From positions 3,185,501 through 3,249,500 of the forward strand of contig NZ_CP125098.1 in the NCBI RefSeq assembly GCF_030020805.1: 64,000 nt of DNA, read 5' to 3'. The notes beneath the pieces were generated by a model. It had not been told where the DNA came from. It saw nothing but the letters and a program-made list of their open reading frames with translations, and made no database searches. Within the stretch, counting starts at the first letter, position 1. Every line of letters begins with the position of its first letter. The position numbers were made by a program, and so were the translations under genes. Of the stretch, positions 7,829 through 17,380 are shown piece by piece. This stretch comes from Paenibacillus sp. RC67. Its GTDB lineage: Bacteria > Bacillota > Bacilli > Paenibacillales > NBRC-103111.

Positions 7829-10144
7829 ATGTGGAAGAAGCTCGTGTTTACAGCGACTATTGGTGTGCCGTTGTCATTAGCAGGTTCAAGTTTAGCCGCT
7901 GCTGCGCCGAATATTTTAACAGAGAAGCCGGATGCTCATCATGTTCCATCTGCGATAATGCTATTGCAGGAAACGCCTTTCTATAGTGAGCCTGACACAC
8001 TTTCTCATGAACCGGATGGAGTTCTTAAGCCGCAGACAGTAGAAGTTGTAGAAGGAGAACCCGGCTGGGTAACCAATGCCAATTGGTTTAAGATCAGCAC
8101 TTGGCTAGGTGAACGATGGATCTACACGTTTCCCAGCGGGATTGATGTTAAACCTCCAGAGAGTGTGACACTGCTAAATAATACTACTCTATACTCGGTG
8201 CCTGACGAATCCACAACACCAACGGCTGTTTTATCGCCTCAGGAGGTCAAAGTGACTGGAGCTGAAAAGCAGTGGTTTCTAAGAAATAGCTATCCAGATT
8301 CTTCTAAATGGCTGAAAATTCAAACAAGCTGGCTCGGCGAGCAATGGATTCATCTACCTATAGAACAAATCGGTTCAATAAGGAGTGTGGACCGGTATTC
8401 CTATCATCAAGGTGCAGCTTTATATGATTCGCCGCTCATCAATCCCGCTGTTTATCCCCCGGCAAGCTCAGGGAATGCTAGTCTCCATGAAACAGGTGAG
8501 TTCGCGACACCAGTGAGTACCTCTTATCGCTTGGAAACCAAAGATGGAGCGAAGTGGACCATGAACCGTGGCAGAACCATTTTACCGGTAACTGAACCTG
8601 TTGAACTCAAGCTGCCGACTCCGCTTTTTGAAACTCCGTGGCCCTATCAGGATAAGGATCCCAAGATGTTGATGCCCCAAACTATCACCCCTTTGGAGAA
8701 AATCGAACCGGAAGCGGGACTGGGTAATTGGATGGAAGGAGTATGGTACCACGTTCGAGTAGGAAATGACGATGGCTGGTTCAACAAAAAATATGCAGAT
8801 CCCGAAGATGCTAAGGCTACTGAGGATTCGGTTAAGCTGGGTTCGGATGCCACAAGGTTATATCGGTTTCCTGGAAGCTATATTTCTTTGAATTCAACGG
8901 TGATTGCACCTCAAGTCGTTCAAGCCTTAGCTTACTGGGATGACCCAACCTCGCCTCAGCGCTGGTATCAGATCGATTCTTTCATGGGCAAAGGATGGTT
9001 CCCGATTGATCCCAACAAGGATCGTATTCTTATCAAAGGACGCGAGCATGATTTGCAGGTTGCGAGACATGAAGGCTATTATGCTCAAGTAAACATTAAA
9101 GATTATCAGCTGTTTGAAGGGGATCAGCGAGTCGGGTATGCTTCGAATAATCAATATTACTTCAGCCTTAAGTATTTGGCTTCCAGACTTAGTTATCAGA
9201 TTGAAGGACCAAGCAAAGACGGGATCGTGACTCTAAAAGATTGGAAAGGATACTCTTTTGTTGTTCGTTCCGGAGAAAAGACGGCTCAAACGCTATGGAA
9301 CGGGGCGAGTCAGAGAACGGTACCTTTACGGTTTGAGGTCCAAAAAGAAAATGGCGAGCTGTATCTCAGCGAGCAAGATGTGAGCACCATGCTAGGTGCC
9401 AATGTTAAGAAAGGACCGCAAGGCGGATATATACAGCTCAGCAAAATGGAATACGATGTGGAGCAGCCGGTAATTCCAAAAACAATCGATGGAGACGAGT
9501 TTAGGATGACCGCATTACATTATGATACCTTTGTTGACAGTAACAACGTAACTGAACCGTTTAGCGGACTTTTTATTTATGATGCAGGTCAAGAAGAAAA
9601 CTTCGAGGGTGTTGGCGCTGCTTCATATAAAAAAGAACAAATTCAATTAACATATGAGTCAGCATTGTATGACTATGTCAACACAAGAAAGGTCAAACCC
9701 GGCTTAAATCAGCTAACCCTTGTTTTTAAAATGGGAGAACGTATTATTTGGCAGCAAAACTGGGAGCTCACAGCCAATTATGAAAAATCTAAGCTGAGCG
9801 TAAAGCATCCTCCGGACGATCCCATGTTTCAATACAGTGATATTGAATTAGATCAGCCACAGCAAGGTTTTATGGAAACTAAGAATAAGGTGATTCACGC
9901 TGAAGGGATTGCGAAACGTGAATTAGGGAGCGGACTGACTTTAAAGGCTGAATTTTGGGACGGTGGAGCATTTGTAAGCGATGGGGAGGGAGAGGCGCCT
10001 TTCCAGCAAGGGAGGTTCAGTCAGGATTTAACGTTGAATCATGGAGCTGGTTTATATCGGATCACTCTGTTATCTTATTTTCATGTTGTGAACCAGACCC
10101 ATTTAGGTCCGATTTCGAGATGGTACGTTCGCTATACGCCGTAA
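7829..10144 (+). CDS. Secreted protein with SH3-like repeats and a stalk-like domain
   Basis: A 771-residue exported protein with a cleavable signal peptide (MWKKLVFTATIGVPLSLAG, then SLAAAAP). At least four units of about 75 residues follow, each containing a threonine/serine-rich 'LYSVPD'-like start and a 'KWLKIQTSWLGEQWIH' or 'RWYQIDSFMGKGWFPI' end, which resemble GW/SH3b cell-wall binding repeats. Residues from about 415 resemble the copper-amine-oxidase N-terminal-like stalk domain of Paenibacillus exoproteins (YFSLKYLASRLSY). The C-terminal 200 residues look like beta-sandwich. An extended GTG start at 7817 abuts the ribosome site GAGGGA, so ATG 7829 is preferred. The function is unknown; a surface or wall-associated role is inferred. 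Confidence 0.7.
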   Translation: MWKKLVFTATIGVPLSLAGSSLAAAAPNILTEKPDAHHVPSAIMLLQETPFYSEPDTLSHEPDGVLKPQTVEVVEGEPGWVTNANWFKISTWLGERWIYTFPSGIDVKPPESVTLLNNTTLYSVPDESTTPTAVLSPQEVKVTGAEKQWFLRNSYPDSSKWLKIQTSWLGEQWIHLPIEQIGSIRSVDRYSYHQGAALYDSPLINPAVYPPASSGNASLHETGEFATPVSTSYRLETKDGAKWTMNRGRTILPVTEPVELKLPTPLFETPWPYQDKDPKMLMPQTITPLEKIEPEAGLGNWMEGVWYHVRVGNDDGWFNKKYADPEDAKATEDSVKLGSDATRLYRFPGSYISLNSTVIAPQVVQALAYWDDPTSPQRWYQIDSFMGKGWFPIDPNKDRILIKGREHDLQVARHEGYYAQVNIKDYQLFEGDQRVGYASNNQYYFSLKYLASRLSYQIEGPSKDGIVTLKDWKGYSFVVRSGEKTAQTLWNGASQRTVPLRFEVQKENGELYLSEQDVSTMLGANVKKGPQGGYIQLSKMEYDVEQPVIPKTIDGDEFRMTALHYDTFVDSNNVTEPFSGLFIYDAGQEENFEGVGAASYKKEQIQLTYESALYDYVNTRKVKPGLNQLTLVFKMGERIIWQQNWELTANYEKSKLSVKHPPDDPMFQYSDIELDQPQQGFMETKNKVIHAEGIAKRELGSGLTLKAEFWDGGAFVSDGEGEAPFQQGRFSQDLTLNHGAGLYRITLLSYFHVVNQTHLGPISRWYVRYTP

Positions 10145-10173
10145 CTTTTTAAATAAGGATAGGAATAAGTAAA

Positions 10174-10211
10174 AACGAAAAGCCTTGATGAAAGGATCGG
10201 GGCTTTTCGTT
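10174..10211. terminator. Bidirectional terminator between convergent genes
   Basis: AACGAAAAGCC and GGCTTTTCGTT form a perfect 11 bp stem around a 16-base loop. It lies between the plus-strand secreted protein and the minus-strand DUF2164 gene and can serve both. Confidence 0.8.
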
Positions 10212-10230
10212 TCTACTAAAGTATGAGTTA

Positions 10231-10491
10231 TTAATTCCTTCTTGTTAAAGGCAGAGGTTGTTCTAACGCATACAATTCCTCGTCTATGGAAACCATTTTT
10301 TGTTCAATGATCTTACGTGCATCTGAAAGTGCCTGATTGTAAATGTAAGGTGAAAGTTCTTTCGTTATGAAGTCGAGAAAGCTTTCGCCCGCGAGTTGTC
10401 CTATTTCAAGCGAAAATTCACTTTCAACATATTCTTGTAGGCTAGATATCATTTGTTGTTTTTGTTCTTTCGGCAGTTTCAAAGGTATCAT
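10231..10491 (-). CDS. DUF2164 family protein
   Basis: An 86-residue cytosolic protein matching the DUF2164 pattern: an N-terminal LPKEQKQQMISSLQEYVE helix, the EIGQLAGESFLDFI segment and the conserved PYIYNQALSDARKII block. Family members are short, conserved in Bacillota and proteobacteria, and have no established function. It stands alone on the minus strand, convergent with the preceding gene. Confidence 0.8.
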   Translation of the reverse strand: MIPLKLPKEQKQQMISSLQEYVESEFSLEIGQLAGESFLDFITKELSPYIYNQALSDARKIIEQKMVSIDEELYALEQPLPLTRRN

Positions 10492-10664
10492 GGTTAGTTG
10501 TCCTCCATTGGTAGTTTATTGTCTTAGATAAGTTCTTACAGTTAATATACCGTAAAAAGCTTCCTAATCACTATTTCTTTTTTTGATCATTTTTTATTAC
10601 CAATATTTACAATAATTGATATAATGAAGAGTCGTGAACTGACTAATGGAAGGAAGTTCTTATA

Positions 10665-10892
10665 CTATAAAATGAGCGGATGTATCCTACTCATTGATCG
10701 TGGATGAATCAAAGTCCAAAGTCCTACGAACGAGGTACAACTGGCGTTTCTCAACTCTTTCTCTGTTTCATCCACGGCACGCTTCAGCACTTCATAACGC
10801 TCATTGAGGACTAATACGCCGGAAAGTGCAAAACCTACTTGCATGGTTAAGGGAATTTCCCAGTACCAGCTCTCCAGATTCTTTTTTGAAGA
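10665..10892 (-). pseudogene. Possible gene remnant of unknown family
   Basis: A 75-codon stretch open on the minus strand between two stops reads as plausible protein (SWYWEIPLTMQVGFALSG, then VLNERYEVLKRAVDETEKEL). The first ATG is at 10844 and no ribosome site precedes it. I do not recognise the family. The rest of 10492-11075 shows no other coding signal, only AT-rich spacer and the ribosome site of the next gene. Confidence 0.25.
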
Positions 10893-11075
10893 TTATTGAA
10901 AAGCTTGAATACATATAGATTTGCAACTGCGAGTCGATACGAAAGGCATCCAACCGAACGAGTGCATATACGATCATGCATAACTACGAAACGCTGTAAA
11001 TAATCCTTTGCATAAAATCGGATATTTTAACCATAATAAAATAGCCTGTTTTATTCCAAACGTGCAGAGGAGCAG

Positions 11076-11734
11076 ATGAATGTGAAAAACATGCGGTTAT
11101 TAGCGTTGCTGTTAACCTTGGTGCTCGTTTTTAGTATGACGCCCGCAGTAACATCCGTGCAAGCGAAGGCAGTAGAGAGGAAGGATTCGACTTGCCTAAG
11201 TCCCAAAATGGTGCAACTAAAGGGCGATATGCAAAAGGTTTGGATCGATCATACGATATGGACGAGGAGCTATATTGTTAGCGCCGTTTCTAATCGTCCA
11301 GATCAAAAGGACGTATTGGATCGGCTTTTACGGAACCAGCAGGATATAGGCAATGTGATCAAGCCTTATTATGGGAAGCCGCTGGTAATAAGCTAGCTGA
11401 TCTTCTGAGAGAGCATATTCTGATCGCGGGGCAAATAATAGTAGCTGCCAAAGCGGACAATCAGGCGGATGTGAAGAAGCTAGAGGTGGATTGGCATAGA
11501 AACGCCGACGATATTTCAAAATTTTTAAGCGCAGCGAATCCGAACTGGCAGTTCAAAGTGCTACAAGATATGCTGTATACGCACCTTCAGTTGATTACGG
11601 AAATAGTCCTTGACTGTATCAAAGGAGATTGGAAAGCGGATATTGCAGCAACAGACAAAAACGAGAGCCATATGATTCATTTAGCGGATATCTTGACAGA
11701 AGGCATTGTCAAGCAGTTTCCTGAAAAATTTTAA
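11076..11734 (+). pseudogene. Secreted conserved protein interrupted by a frameshift
   Basis: Two overlapping frames together make one protein of about 219 residues. The first (11076-11396) gives a signal peptide (MRLLALLLTLVLVFSM, cleavage near VQAKA) and the segment IWTRSYIVSAVSNRPDQKDV. The second frame continues it as EAAGNKLADLLREHILIAG to 11734. The break lies in TATGGGAAGCC near 11370-11375: restoring one G gives YGEAAGNKLADLL. This matches a family of small exported helical proteins, often poorly named in Bacillota, with unknown function. A GAGGAG site precedes the start. It is either a recent pseudogene or a homopolymer read error. Confidence 0.7.
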
Positions 11735-11754
11735 GCGAATGCGATAGACGCTAC

Positions 11755-11772
11755 AAAGCAGATTTGCTTTTT
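11755..11772 (+). terminator. Weak hairpin after the frameshifted secreted gene
   Basis: A 6 bp stem AAAGCA / TGCTTT with a GATT loop is followed by extra T residues. It is short and only a modest terminator candidate. Confidence 0.4.
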
Positions 11773-11983
11773 ATAATCGCCCGAAAGGGTGGCTATGGAA
11801 AGCTTTTTTTATCGGTTTAATGAATTGATAAATAAAACGATGGATGCAAGCGGCATGTATTAACGATCTAGTCCCTGACTGTGAGATAATTGTCCGGCAA
11901 AAAAATACATTAAAGCCTTTTTTTTACATCTGTTTATATTGAAGTTCTTCGTTAGATTTAATGAATTATTTCTTGAAATTGCA

Positions 11984-12472
11984 CTAATCCAAAAACGATA
12001 AATCTTTGATAAACCAAGCGTCCGTAGCATTATGCGCTGAACCATCTAGTGGTCTATCAAGTTGTTTGAAACCTAATTTGATGTATAGGAGATTTGCTGC
12101 TTGAAGTTTCTTCAATGTTTCTAAGTAACAGTGTGTATAGTGTTCCTTGGCGAAGTCGAGTGCTACTTTCATAAGATCCTTCGACAGACCCATACCTTGA
12201 GCTTCGGGTGTAATGTATAGCTTTTGCAACTCGCAAATTCCCAGTTCCTGCCCAAATGGTGCAATTCCCACACCGCCTACCACTTCATTTTGTTCATTCA
12301 CTGCAACCCAATACTTTGAATTTGATTGTTCCTTGTAATATTGTGCCAGACTGCTCAGTTGAGGGTCAAAATATGCTGTTCCCGGAATGTTTAGGTTAAA
12401 TGATTCCAATGAGCGTTTAATAATTAGCTCTATTGTTTGATTGTCCTTTTCTTCAATTTCACGAATTTGCAT
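11984..12472 (-). CDS. GNAT family N-acetyltransferase
   Basis: A 162-residue acetyl-CoA dependent acyltransferase. The acetyl-CoA pyrophosphate loop is visible in motif A as LYITPEAQGMGLSKDLMKVAL (Q/RxxGxG/A pattern), preceded by the beta-4 strand VVGGVGIAPF and followed by the Y-containing LLYIKLGFKQL motif B. It resembles the MarR-linked or spermidine-type small GNATs, but the acceptor cannot be told from sequence. It is a single gene on the minus strand with a GGGGGAATG-type site close to the ATG. Confidence 0.88.
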   Translation of the reverse strand: MQIREIEEKDNQTIELIIKRSLESFNLNIPGTAYFDPQLSSLAQYYKEQSNSKYWVAVNEQNEVVGGVGIAPFGQELGICELQKLYITPEAQGMGLSKDLMKVALDFAKEHYTHCYLETLKKLQAANLLYIKLGFKQLDRPLDGSAHNATDAWFIKDLSFLD

Positions 12473-12558
12473 TGTTTCATTCCCCCAATATCTAAGTAGT
12501 TATAAGTTATTAATTTTATAATTATTCGCCAAATAATTCAACCTATTCAAGTATCCCG

Positions 12559-12611
12559 CCCGTTAGCCATTCATGCAGCGCTGGTCTTGCGCTGCATGAA
12601 TGGCTAACGGG
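12559..12611. repeat. Perfect 23 bp inverted repeat with 7-base loop
   Basis: CCCGTTAGCCATTCATGCAG plus three bases is repeated exactly in reverse complement after TGGTCTT. No T-tract follows on either strand. The surrounding 12473-12935 stretch holds no gene that I can support, so the hairpin does not simply end a known transcript. Confidence 0.9.
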
Positions 12612-12935
12612 AAACGAGTTCAATAGACAAAACGGCAGCTGGCTAGACGAGCGGCTGTCGACTTTCATAGAAGTAACGGGCAGTAGATCTGACTTCGCAG
12701 GTGGGAAAGATGTTCTTGGTACTGAAGGAGTAAATCGATGGACATCGTGAGGCTCACTAGATGGCTGCTATAGCTTAATTTCTGAAAAGAGTTGTTTGTT
12801 ACAGGTCCATGATACGGCTTGCTTTGTCGCTACGACTGGATTCATAAAGCACTCTCCCTTTTAATAAATTGCCGGAATCATCAAGCATACCTCATAGTTC
12901 CACAACATCGCTTGTAATGCACGAGCCGTTAACAT

Positions 12936-12973
12936 AAAAGGCTGCCGTAGAATCATCTCGGCGGCCCTTTTTC
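12936..12973. terminator. Terminator downstream of the LysR gene
   Basis: AAAAGGCTGCCG pairs with CGGCGGCCCTTTTT through one wobble and one mismatch around an 11-base loop. It has A-rich and T-rich flanks so it can act on both strands; the gene it serves is the minus-strand LysR regulator. Confidence 0.65.
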
Positions 12974-13042
12974 TGACTAGCTTAGTCCCAGCATGTGCTG
13001 TTCAAACGGTTTACACCGAATCCTTGACAGACCTCTTCTTTT

Positions 13043-13912
13043 TTAATGAAAATGTTCTTTCATCTCCGATAAGAACGCTGATAAGGCGGGAGTAATTAAT
13101 GCATCCTTTCGTCTAACAAAAACCGTTTTTACCATGGCATGCTTTCTAGAGATCTCGTGGCAACGAATTCGGCCTTGCTGCTCCGCTTCATTGATGATAG
13201 AACGCGGCAAAAGAGCGATGCCCAATCCAGCGCCGACACAACCAATGATGGCCTCGAACGATCCGAACTCCATGAACTTCACCGGCGATAAACCTTCATC
13301 CAGAAGCAAATGCTCTAGCTTAGCCCGATAAGAACATCCTTTGTGAAAAACGAGAAACGTAAGCAGCTTAATATCCTGAATGGAATGAATAGGTGGATGC
13401 GAGACTGGCGCAACAAGCACCAGCTCCTCAGTGACAACATCTTCTTGGACTAGTTCAGGGTGCACCACCGGACCTGTAACGAACGCTCCATTTAACTCAT
13501 AATGAAGAAGTGCATGGAGATGCTGTTCACTCGGGCCTGTGATTAGTGATAAATCCACGGCTGGATAATGAGTATGATATTGGGTTAGCAGAGCAGGCAG
13601 CCGAATAGCAGCAGCTGTTTCTAAAGACCCTATATGAAGTGTTCCTGTTGGAACAGCGGAACTTTCAACTGCTGATCTTGCTTCCTGGATGACGTGAAGT
13701 ATTTTCTCTACATAAGGCAGCAGTATTTGACCTGAAGGAGATAGCGTAATTCCCCTATTATGTCGATAAAATAACTGTGTTTGCAGATCCGATTCCAGTT
13801 GTTGAATTTTATGAGTAACATTAGATTGAGCAAAATTTAATTTATTTGCTGCTTTAGAGATATTGCTTTCCTGCGCAGCGGTGTAAAATACTTTGAGTAA
13901 CTGAATATCCAT
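13043..13912 (-). CDS. LysR family transcriptional regulator
   Basis: A 289-residue DNA-binding regulator. The winged helix-turn-helix is at residues 1-60 (LLKVFYTAAQESNISKAANK, QSNVTHKIQQLES), followed by the linker helix and a periplasmic-binding-like effector domain beginning around residue 90 (GTLHIGSLETAAAIRLP). The start is placed at ATG 13912 because GGAGGT is just upstream; the longer frame to 13984 has no ribosome site. It is divergent from the MFS transporter at 14047 with a 134-base gap, the usual arrangement for a LysR protein controlling its neighbour. Confidence 0.92.
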   Translation of the reverse strand: MDIQLLKVFYTAAQESNISKAANKLNFAQSNVTHKIQQLESDLQTQLFYRHNRGITLSPSGQILLPYVEKILHVIQEARSAVESSAVPTGTLHIGSLETAAAIRLPALLTQYHTHYPAVDLSLITGPSEQHLHALLHYELNGAFVTGPVVHPELVQEDVVTEELVLVAPVSHPPIHSIQDIKLLTFLVFHKGCSYRAKLEHLLLDEGLSPVKFMEFGSFEAIIGCVGAGLGIALLPRSIINEAEQQGRIRCHEISRKHAMVKTVFVRRKDALITPALSAFLSEMKEHFH

Positions 13913-14046
13913 GCAGACCTCCGACTTTTTAAACTTTGATATATTAAATAGAGATACCTGATATCTTATTTCTGTATTATACATGTTTTCAAGAACGATG
14001 TATCATCATTAAAGTGACTAGTATAGAGAGGAAAGGATGAGTGGGT

Positions 14047-15213
14047 ATGGAAAGTCGTTCGACGGTCGTGCTGTTTGGAGGAATCGCATCCATGATAGTG
14101 GCAATGGGTATCGGAAGATTTGCTTTTACTCCAATTCTTCCAATGATGATTGATCACGATCTGTTCACCGCGACTGGTGCAGGATATATTGCTTCAAGTA
14201 ACTATTTGGGATATCTGATCGGTGCGCTTGTCCTGGCAGTATTTCAGGTTAAGCGGCAATCCTTATTGTTGTTTGCCGGTTTTATATTCAGTATTGCTAC
14301 GACATGGGGAATGGGACAATTTCACAGCCTCAATGCATGGTTATTGCTCCGCTTTGTTTCGGGATTAGCAAGTGCGGCTGTATTTGTAATATCATCTAGC
14401 ATTGTTATGAATCGTTTATCTGAAACACAGGTAGGTATCTTCTATGGAGGGGTAGGGGCAGGCCTTCTGCTCACCGGAATTTCAGTCCCCCTGCTTGCTC
14501 CAAACGGTGACTGGATTCACGCATGGAAGGGGCTAGGCTGGATCAGTCTGCTCATAGGGGTGGCAGCTTGCTATGCTTTAAGGAGCAGGCAAAAGGTTAC
14601 CATTGCATCTAACTCGCAACCCGCTCCTAACTCTTCAAACATTCGAAGAATATTGATTTGGCTTGTGGTTGCCTATGGCTTGGAAGGTTTAGGCTATATC
14701 GTGACTGGCACCTATCTTGTTGCATTTGCTAAGACGGTTTCAAACATTCCTAATATTTCCACTTTAAGTTGGTCAATAGCAGGCATTGCAGCAATGGCTT
14801 CATGCGTCGGTTGGTCTCTGCTTGCTTTACGCTGGGGGAAAAAATGGACTTTAACCTTCGCCATGTTGTTGCAATCAATAGGCATAGCCATCCCAGTAGT
14901 CATTCCTTCTTCAACCGGTGTTATTCTTGGTACCATATTATTTGGCGGAACTTTTATGGGTATAACGATGCTCTTTGTCGCTTACGCAAAAGATTTATAC
15001 CCGCACAACAATAAAAGCATCATTGGTCTGCTGACCACATTCTTTGGACTCGGCCAGATTATAGGTCCCCTTATTGCAGGAGTGATGATCTCGGGTAATG
15101 GCAGCTATCTTTCCGCTCTGATTGGCGCAGCATTCATCGTATTGTTAGGAGCGATCAGTCTACCACTTGGAATTGGTCGTGCTGATCGTAGCATTTCTAA
15201 ATTAAGAGCGTGA
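14047..15213 (+). CDS. YbfB/YjiJ family MFS transporter
   Basis: A 388-residue membrane protein with about twelve hydrophobic segments. The opening GIASMIVAMGIGRFAFTPIL (Gly-rich TM1 ending in GRFAFTPILPMM) is the hallmark of the YbfB/YjiJ group of the major facilitator superfamily, whose substrates are not known. GRADR-type basic loops are present between segments. The ATG at 14047 is favoured over the GTG at 14041 because AAAGGA is nine bases upstream. It is probably regulated by the divergent LysR protein. The downstream 15214-15389 stretch holds no recognisable gene. Confidence 0.88.
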   Translation: MESRSTVVLFGGIASMIVAMGIGRFAFTPILPMMIDHDLFTATGAGYIASSNYLGYLIGALVLAVFQVKRQSLLLFAGFIFSIATTWGMGQFHSLNAWLLLRFVSGLASAAVFVISSSIVMNRLSETQVGIFYGGVGAGLLLTGISVPLLAPNGDWIHAWKGLGWISLLIGVAACYALRSRQKVTIASNSQPAPNSSNIRRILIWLVVAYGLEGLGYIVTGTYLVAFAKTVSNIPNISTLSWSIAGIAAMASCVGWSLLALRWGKKWTLTFAMLLQSIGIAIPVVIPSSTGVILGTILFGGTFMGITMLFVAYAKDLYPHNNKSIIGLLTTFFGLGQIIGPLIAGVMISGNGSYLSALIGAAFIVLLGAISLPLGIGRADRSISKLRA

Positions 15214-15389
15214 CTCAAATATGGACGGTACTCATTCTGATCATTTTCTATTAATCCCTTAACATTAGCCAGAGTGTTAGAGCATTATAGATCATGCGAC
15301 GCTTCCTTCATACGCGATACTTCCTTACTTGTTAATTCGGCATGGCTCTGAGCAATCTAAGATTAATCATGAGTACTTCGGCATAATAC

Positions 15390-15685
15390 AATACTGTTAG
15401 AATTAAAGGCGACCAAAGACAACGTATAGCGATGCATCATCCAGAGCGTGTAACAGCAATAATAAGCAAAAATGGAAGCATATATCCTGAAGGACTAGGT
15501 GAAAAAAGGGCCACACGAGAAGAATATTGGTATAATCCTACTCCAGAAAAAAGAGGACAGCATTTGCACCTAACACGATCATGAATCAATATGTTCAGGG
15601 GGCAAAAGAGAACAGGGTTTCTCCAGATGGCTATACTCTTGATATTGCGTATATGTCTCGAGTGGGAATGATGAAAAATAATTAG
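15390..15685 (+). pseudogene. Alpha/beta hydrolase fragment, frameshifted
   Basis: The frame through ATG 15432 reads GDQRQRIAMHHPERVTAIIS and then KNGSIYPEGLGE, with a TREEYW...NPTPEKR segment, typical of the region after the nucleophile elbow in alpha/beta hydrolases of the haloalkane dehalogenase or epoxide hydrolase type. After a frame change near 15560 it continues as NRVSPDGYTLDIAYMSR and stops at 15685. The nucleophile motif, the N-terminal lid and the C-terminal catalytic His region are all missing. It is a degraded remnant, not a working enzyme. Confidence 0.65.
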
Positions 15686-15749
15686 ACGCATTTATTCTTG
15701 GACAACTAGTCAGGAAATCTATTAACATTAAAGTGAGGAAGGGAAACAT

Positions 15750-16184
15750 TTGCCATTACTTCGTTTTGATCTTATCGAAGGGCGAGATAAAGCAAGGCTA
15801 AAAAAACTTTTAGATGTTGTTCATCAAGTTGTCGTAGAAGCTTTCGGTGTTCCTGAGCGAGATCGTTATCAAATCGTTCACGAACATCCCGCCCATCATA
15901 TGATTATTGAAGATACTGGATTAGGCTTTAATCGTACCGAAAATTTAGTTATTCTTTCCATAATAAGCAAAGCTCGGTCAAAAGAGAAGAAACAAAAACT
16001 TTATTCCTCACTGGCTGAAAGGTTAGAAGCTGAATGCGGTGTTGCCCCAACTGATTTAATGATTTCTATTGTTGAAAATAATGACGAGGATTGGAGTTTT
16101 GGATTGGGTGAGTTATCGGAGCGGTTGACGCCGAGAATTGGGGTTGGGTGGATTGCCCGCCAACGATTGCTGGACGTAAAATAA
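15750..16184 (+). CDS. Tautomerase family protein
   Basis: A 144-residue protein of the 4-oxalocrotonate tautomerase superfamily. The start is TTG at 15750 with AGGAAGGG upstream, which puts Pro directly after the initiator (PLLRFDL); in this family the N-terminal proline is the general base. Family features include the helix [18 protein letters not shown], the [12 protein letters not shown] segment and the final [15 protein letters not shown]. The last 25 residues ([20 protein letters not shown]) extend beyond the usual end. Substrate unknown. The nitronate monooxygenase follows 90 bases downstream. Confidence 0.83.
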   Translation: MPLLRFDLIEGRDKARLKKLLDVVHQVVVEAFGVPERDRYQIVHEHPAHHMIIEDTGLGFNRTENLVILSIISKARSKEKKQKLYSSLAERLEAECGVAPTDLMISIVENNDEDWSFGLGELSERLTPRIGVGWIARQRLLDVK

Positions 16185-16274
16185 GATAAGTGCTCGGCAA
16201 CCGGGAAGCGGTTGGTTGAATATCGCGATGGAGATACTACCGTCGTCGCGTGGCACTTAAGGAGGAAGAGAAGA

Positions 16275-17357
16275 ATGAAGCTAGATACCGCGCTTTGTCG
16301 CCTGTTTCAAATCCGTTATCCCATCTTTCTGGCCGGGATGGCTGGAGGACCCGTTACGGTCGGCTTGGCTGCTGCCGTATCCAACGCAGGAGGCCTTGGG
16401 ACGCTGGGAGGAGCCTATATGGCGCCTGAAGTGCTTCGCGCTGCAATACGGGAGCTTCGTGAACTAACGGACGCCCCCTTCGGAGTGAATTTGTTCTCGA
16501 TCCAAGTTACCGATGATAATTCGAGAACCGAAGAAGTACAGCGAGAACTAAACGAGATGCGAAAGCAACTGGGCATTTCACCAGTTTCGGGAGAAACCGT
16601 GCAGTCGCCCGATTATTTCGAGCAACAATTCGCCGTTTTGATAGAGGAACAAGTACCGGTGATTAGCACGGCTTTCGGCGTTCTTCCCGCGCATATGATG
16701 AAGCAAGCGAAAGATCTCGGCATTCTAATCGTTACTATGGCGACGACGGTGCAGGAAGCTCTTCTTGCCGAGCAAGCGGGTAGTGATGCGATTGTGGCCC
16801 AAGGAAGCGAAGCCGGAGGGCACCGCGGAACATTCGACATCTCAAGTCGGCCCATGGGCGCCAATATCGGAACGATGGCGTTAGTACCGCAAATGGCGGA
16901 CCACGTTCGCGTTCCAATTATCGCGGCAGGAGGGATCATGGACGGACGCGGGCTTGTCGCCGCACTTGCGCTAGGGGCCCAAGGTGTGCAAATGGGCACT
17001 CGTTTTTTGACTTCGATCGAATCCGGTGCTCATGAAGCCTATCAGAAGATTTTGCTCTCCGGCAATGAGGAAAGCACGGTCATCACGAAGGCTTTCTCCG
17101 GTCGTCCGGCCAGAGGGGTGAAGAATTCTTTTATCGAGATGTGGGATAAGAGAGGCATCGAGCCACTTCAGTTTCCGACGCAGAATACGGCGACAAGAGA
17201 TATTCGAAACGCAGCGTCAAGGCAAAATAACCCGGATTTTATGTCATTGTGGGCTGGACAAGGTTTGAGGATGTTGACATCCGGTCAAAGCGCAGCAAGA
17301 ATCCTGGAAGAAACCATTCATCAAGCCCAATCGATTCTTCTTACTACCAATCATTAG
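16275..17357 (+). CDS. Nitronate monooxygenase (2-nitropropane dioxygenase-like)
   Basis: A 360-residue FMN-dependent TIM-barrel enzyme that oxidises alkyl nitronates and protects the cell from nitro toxins. Diagnostic segments are FQIRYPIFLAGMAGG at the N-terminus, AIVAQGSEAGGHRG (the catalytic His region), VPIIAAGGIMDGRGLVAALA and LGAQGVQMGTRFL, which bind FMN phosphate. The ATG at 16275 follows TAAGGAGGAAG; the longer frame to 16212 is not needed. The gene is visibly richer in GC than its neighbours, which hints at separate origin. Confidence 0.93.
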   Translation: MKLDTALCRLFQIRYPIFLAGMAGGPVTVGLAAAVSNAGGLGTLGGAYMAPEVLRAAIRELRELTDAPFGVNLFSIQVTDDNSRTEEVQRELNEMRKQLGISPVSGETVQSPDYFEQQFAVLIEEQVPVISTAFGVLPAHMMKQAKDLGILIVTMATTVQEALLAEQAGSDAIVAQGSEAGGHRGTFDISSRPMGANIGTMALVPQMADHVRVPIIAAGGIMDGRGLVAALALGAQGVQMGTRFLTSIESGAHEAYQKILLSGNEESTVITKAFSGRPARGVKNSFIEMWDKRGIEPLQFPTQNTATRDIRNAASRQNNPDFMSLWAGQGLRMLTSGQSAARILEETIHQAQSILLTTNH

Positions 17358-17380
17358 TCATTGCCAGTTATCAAGAACGT

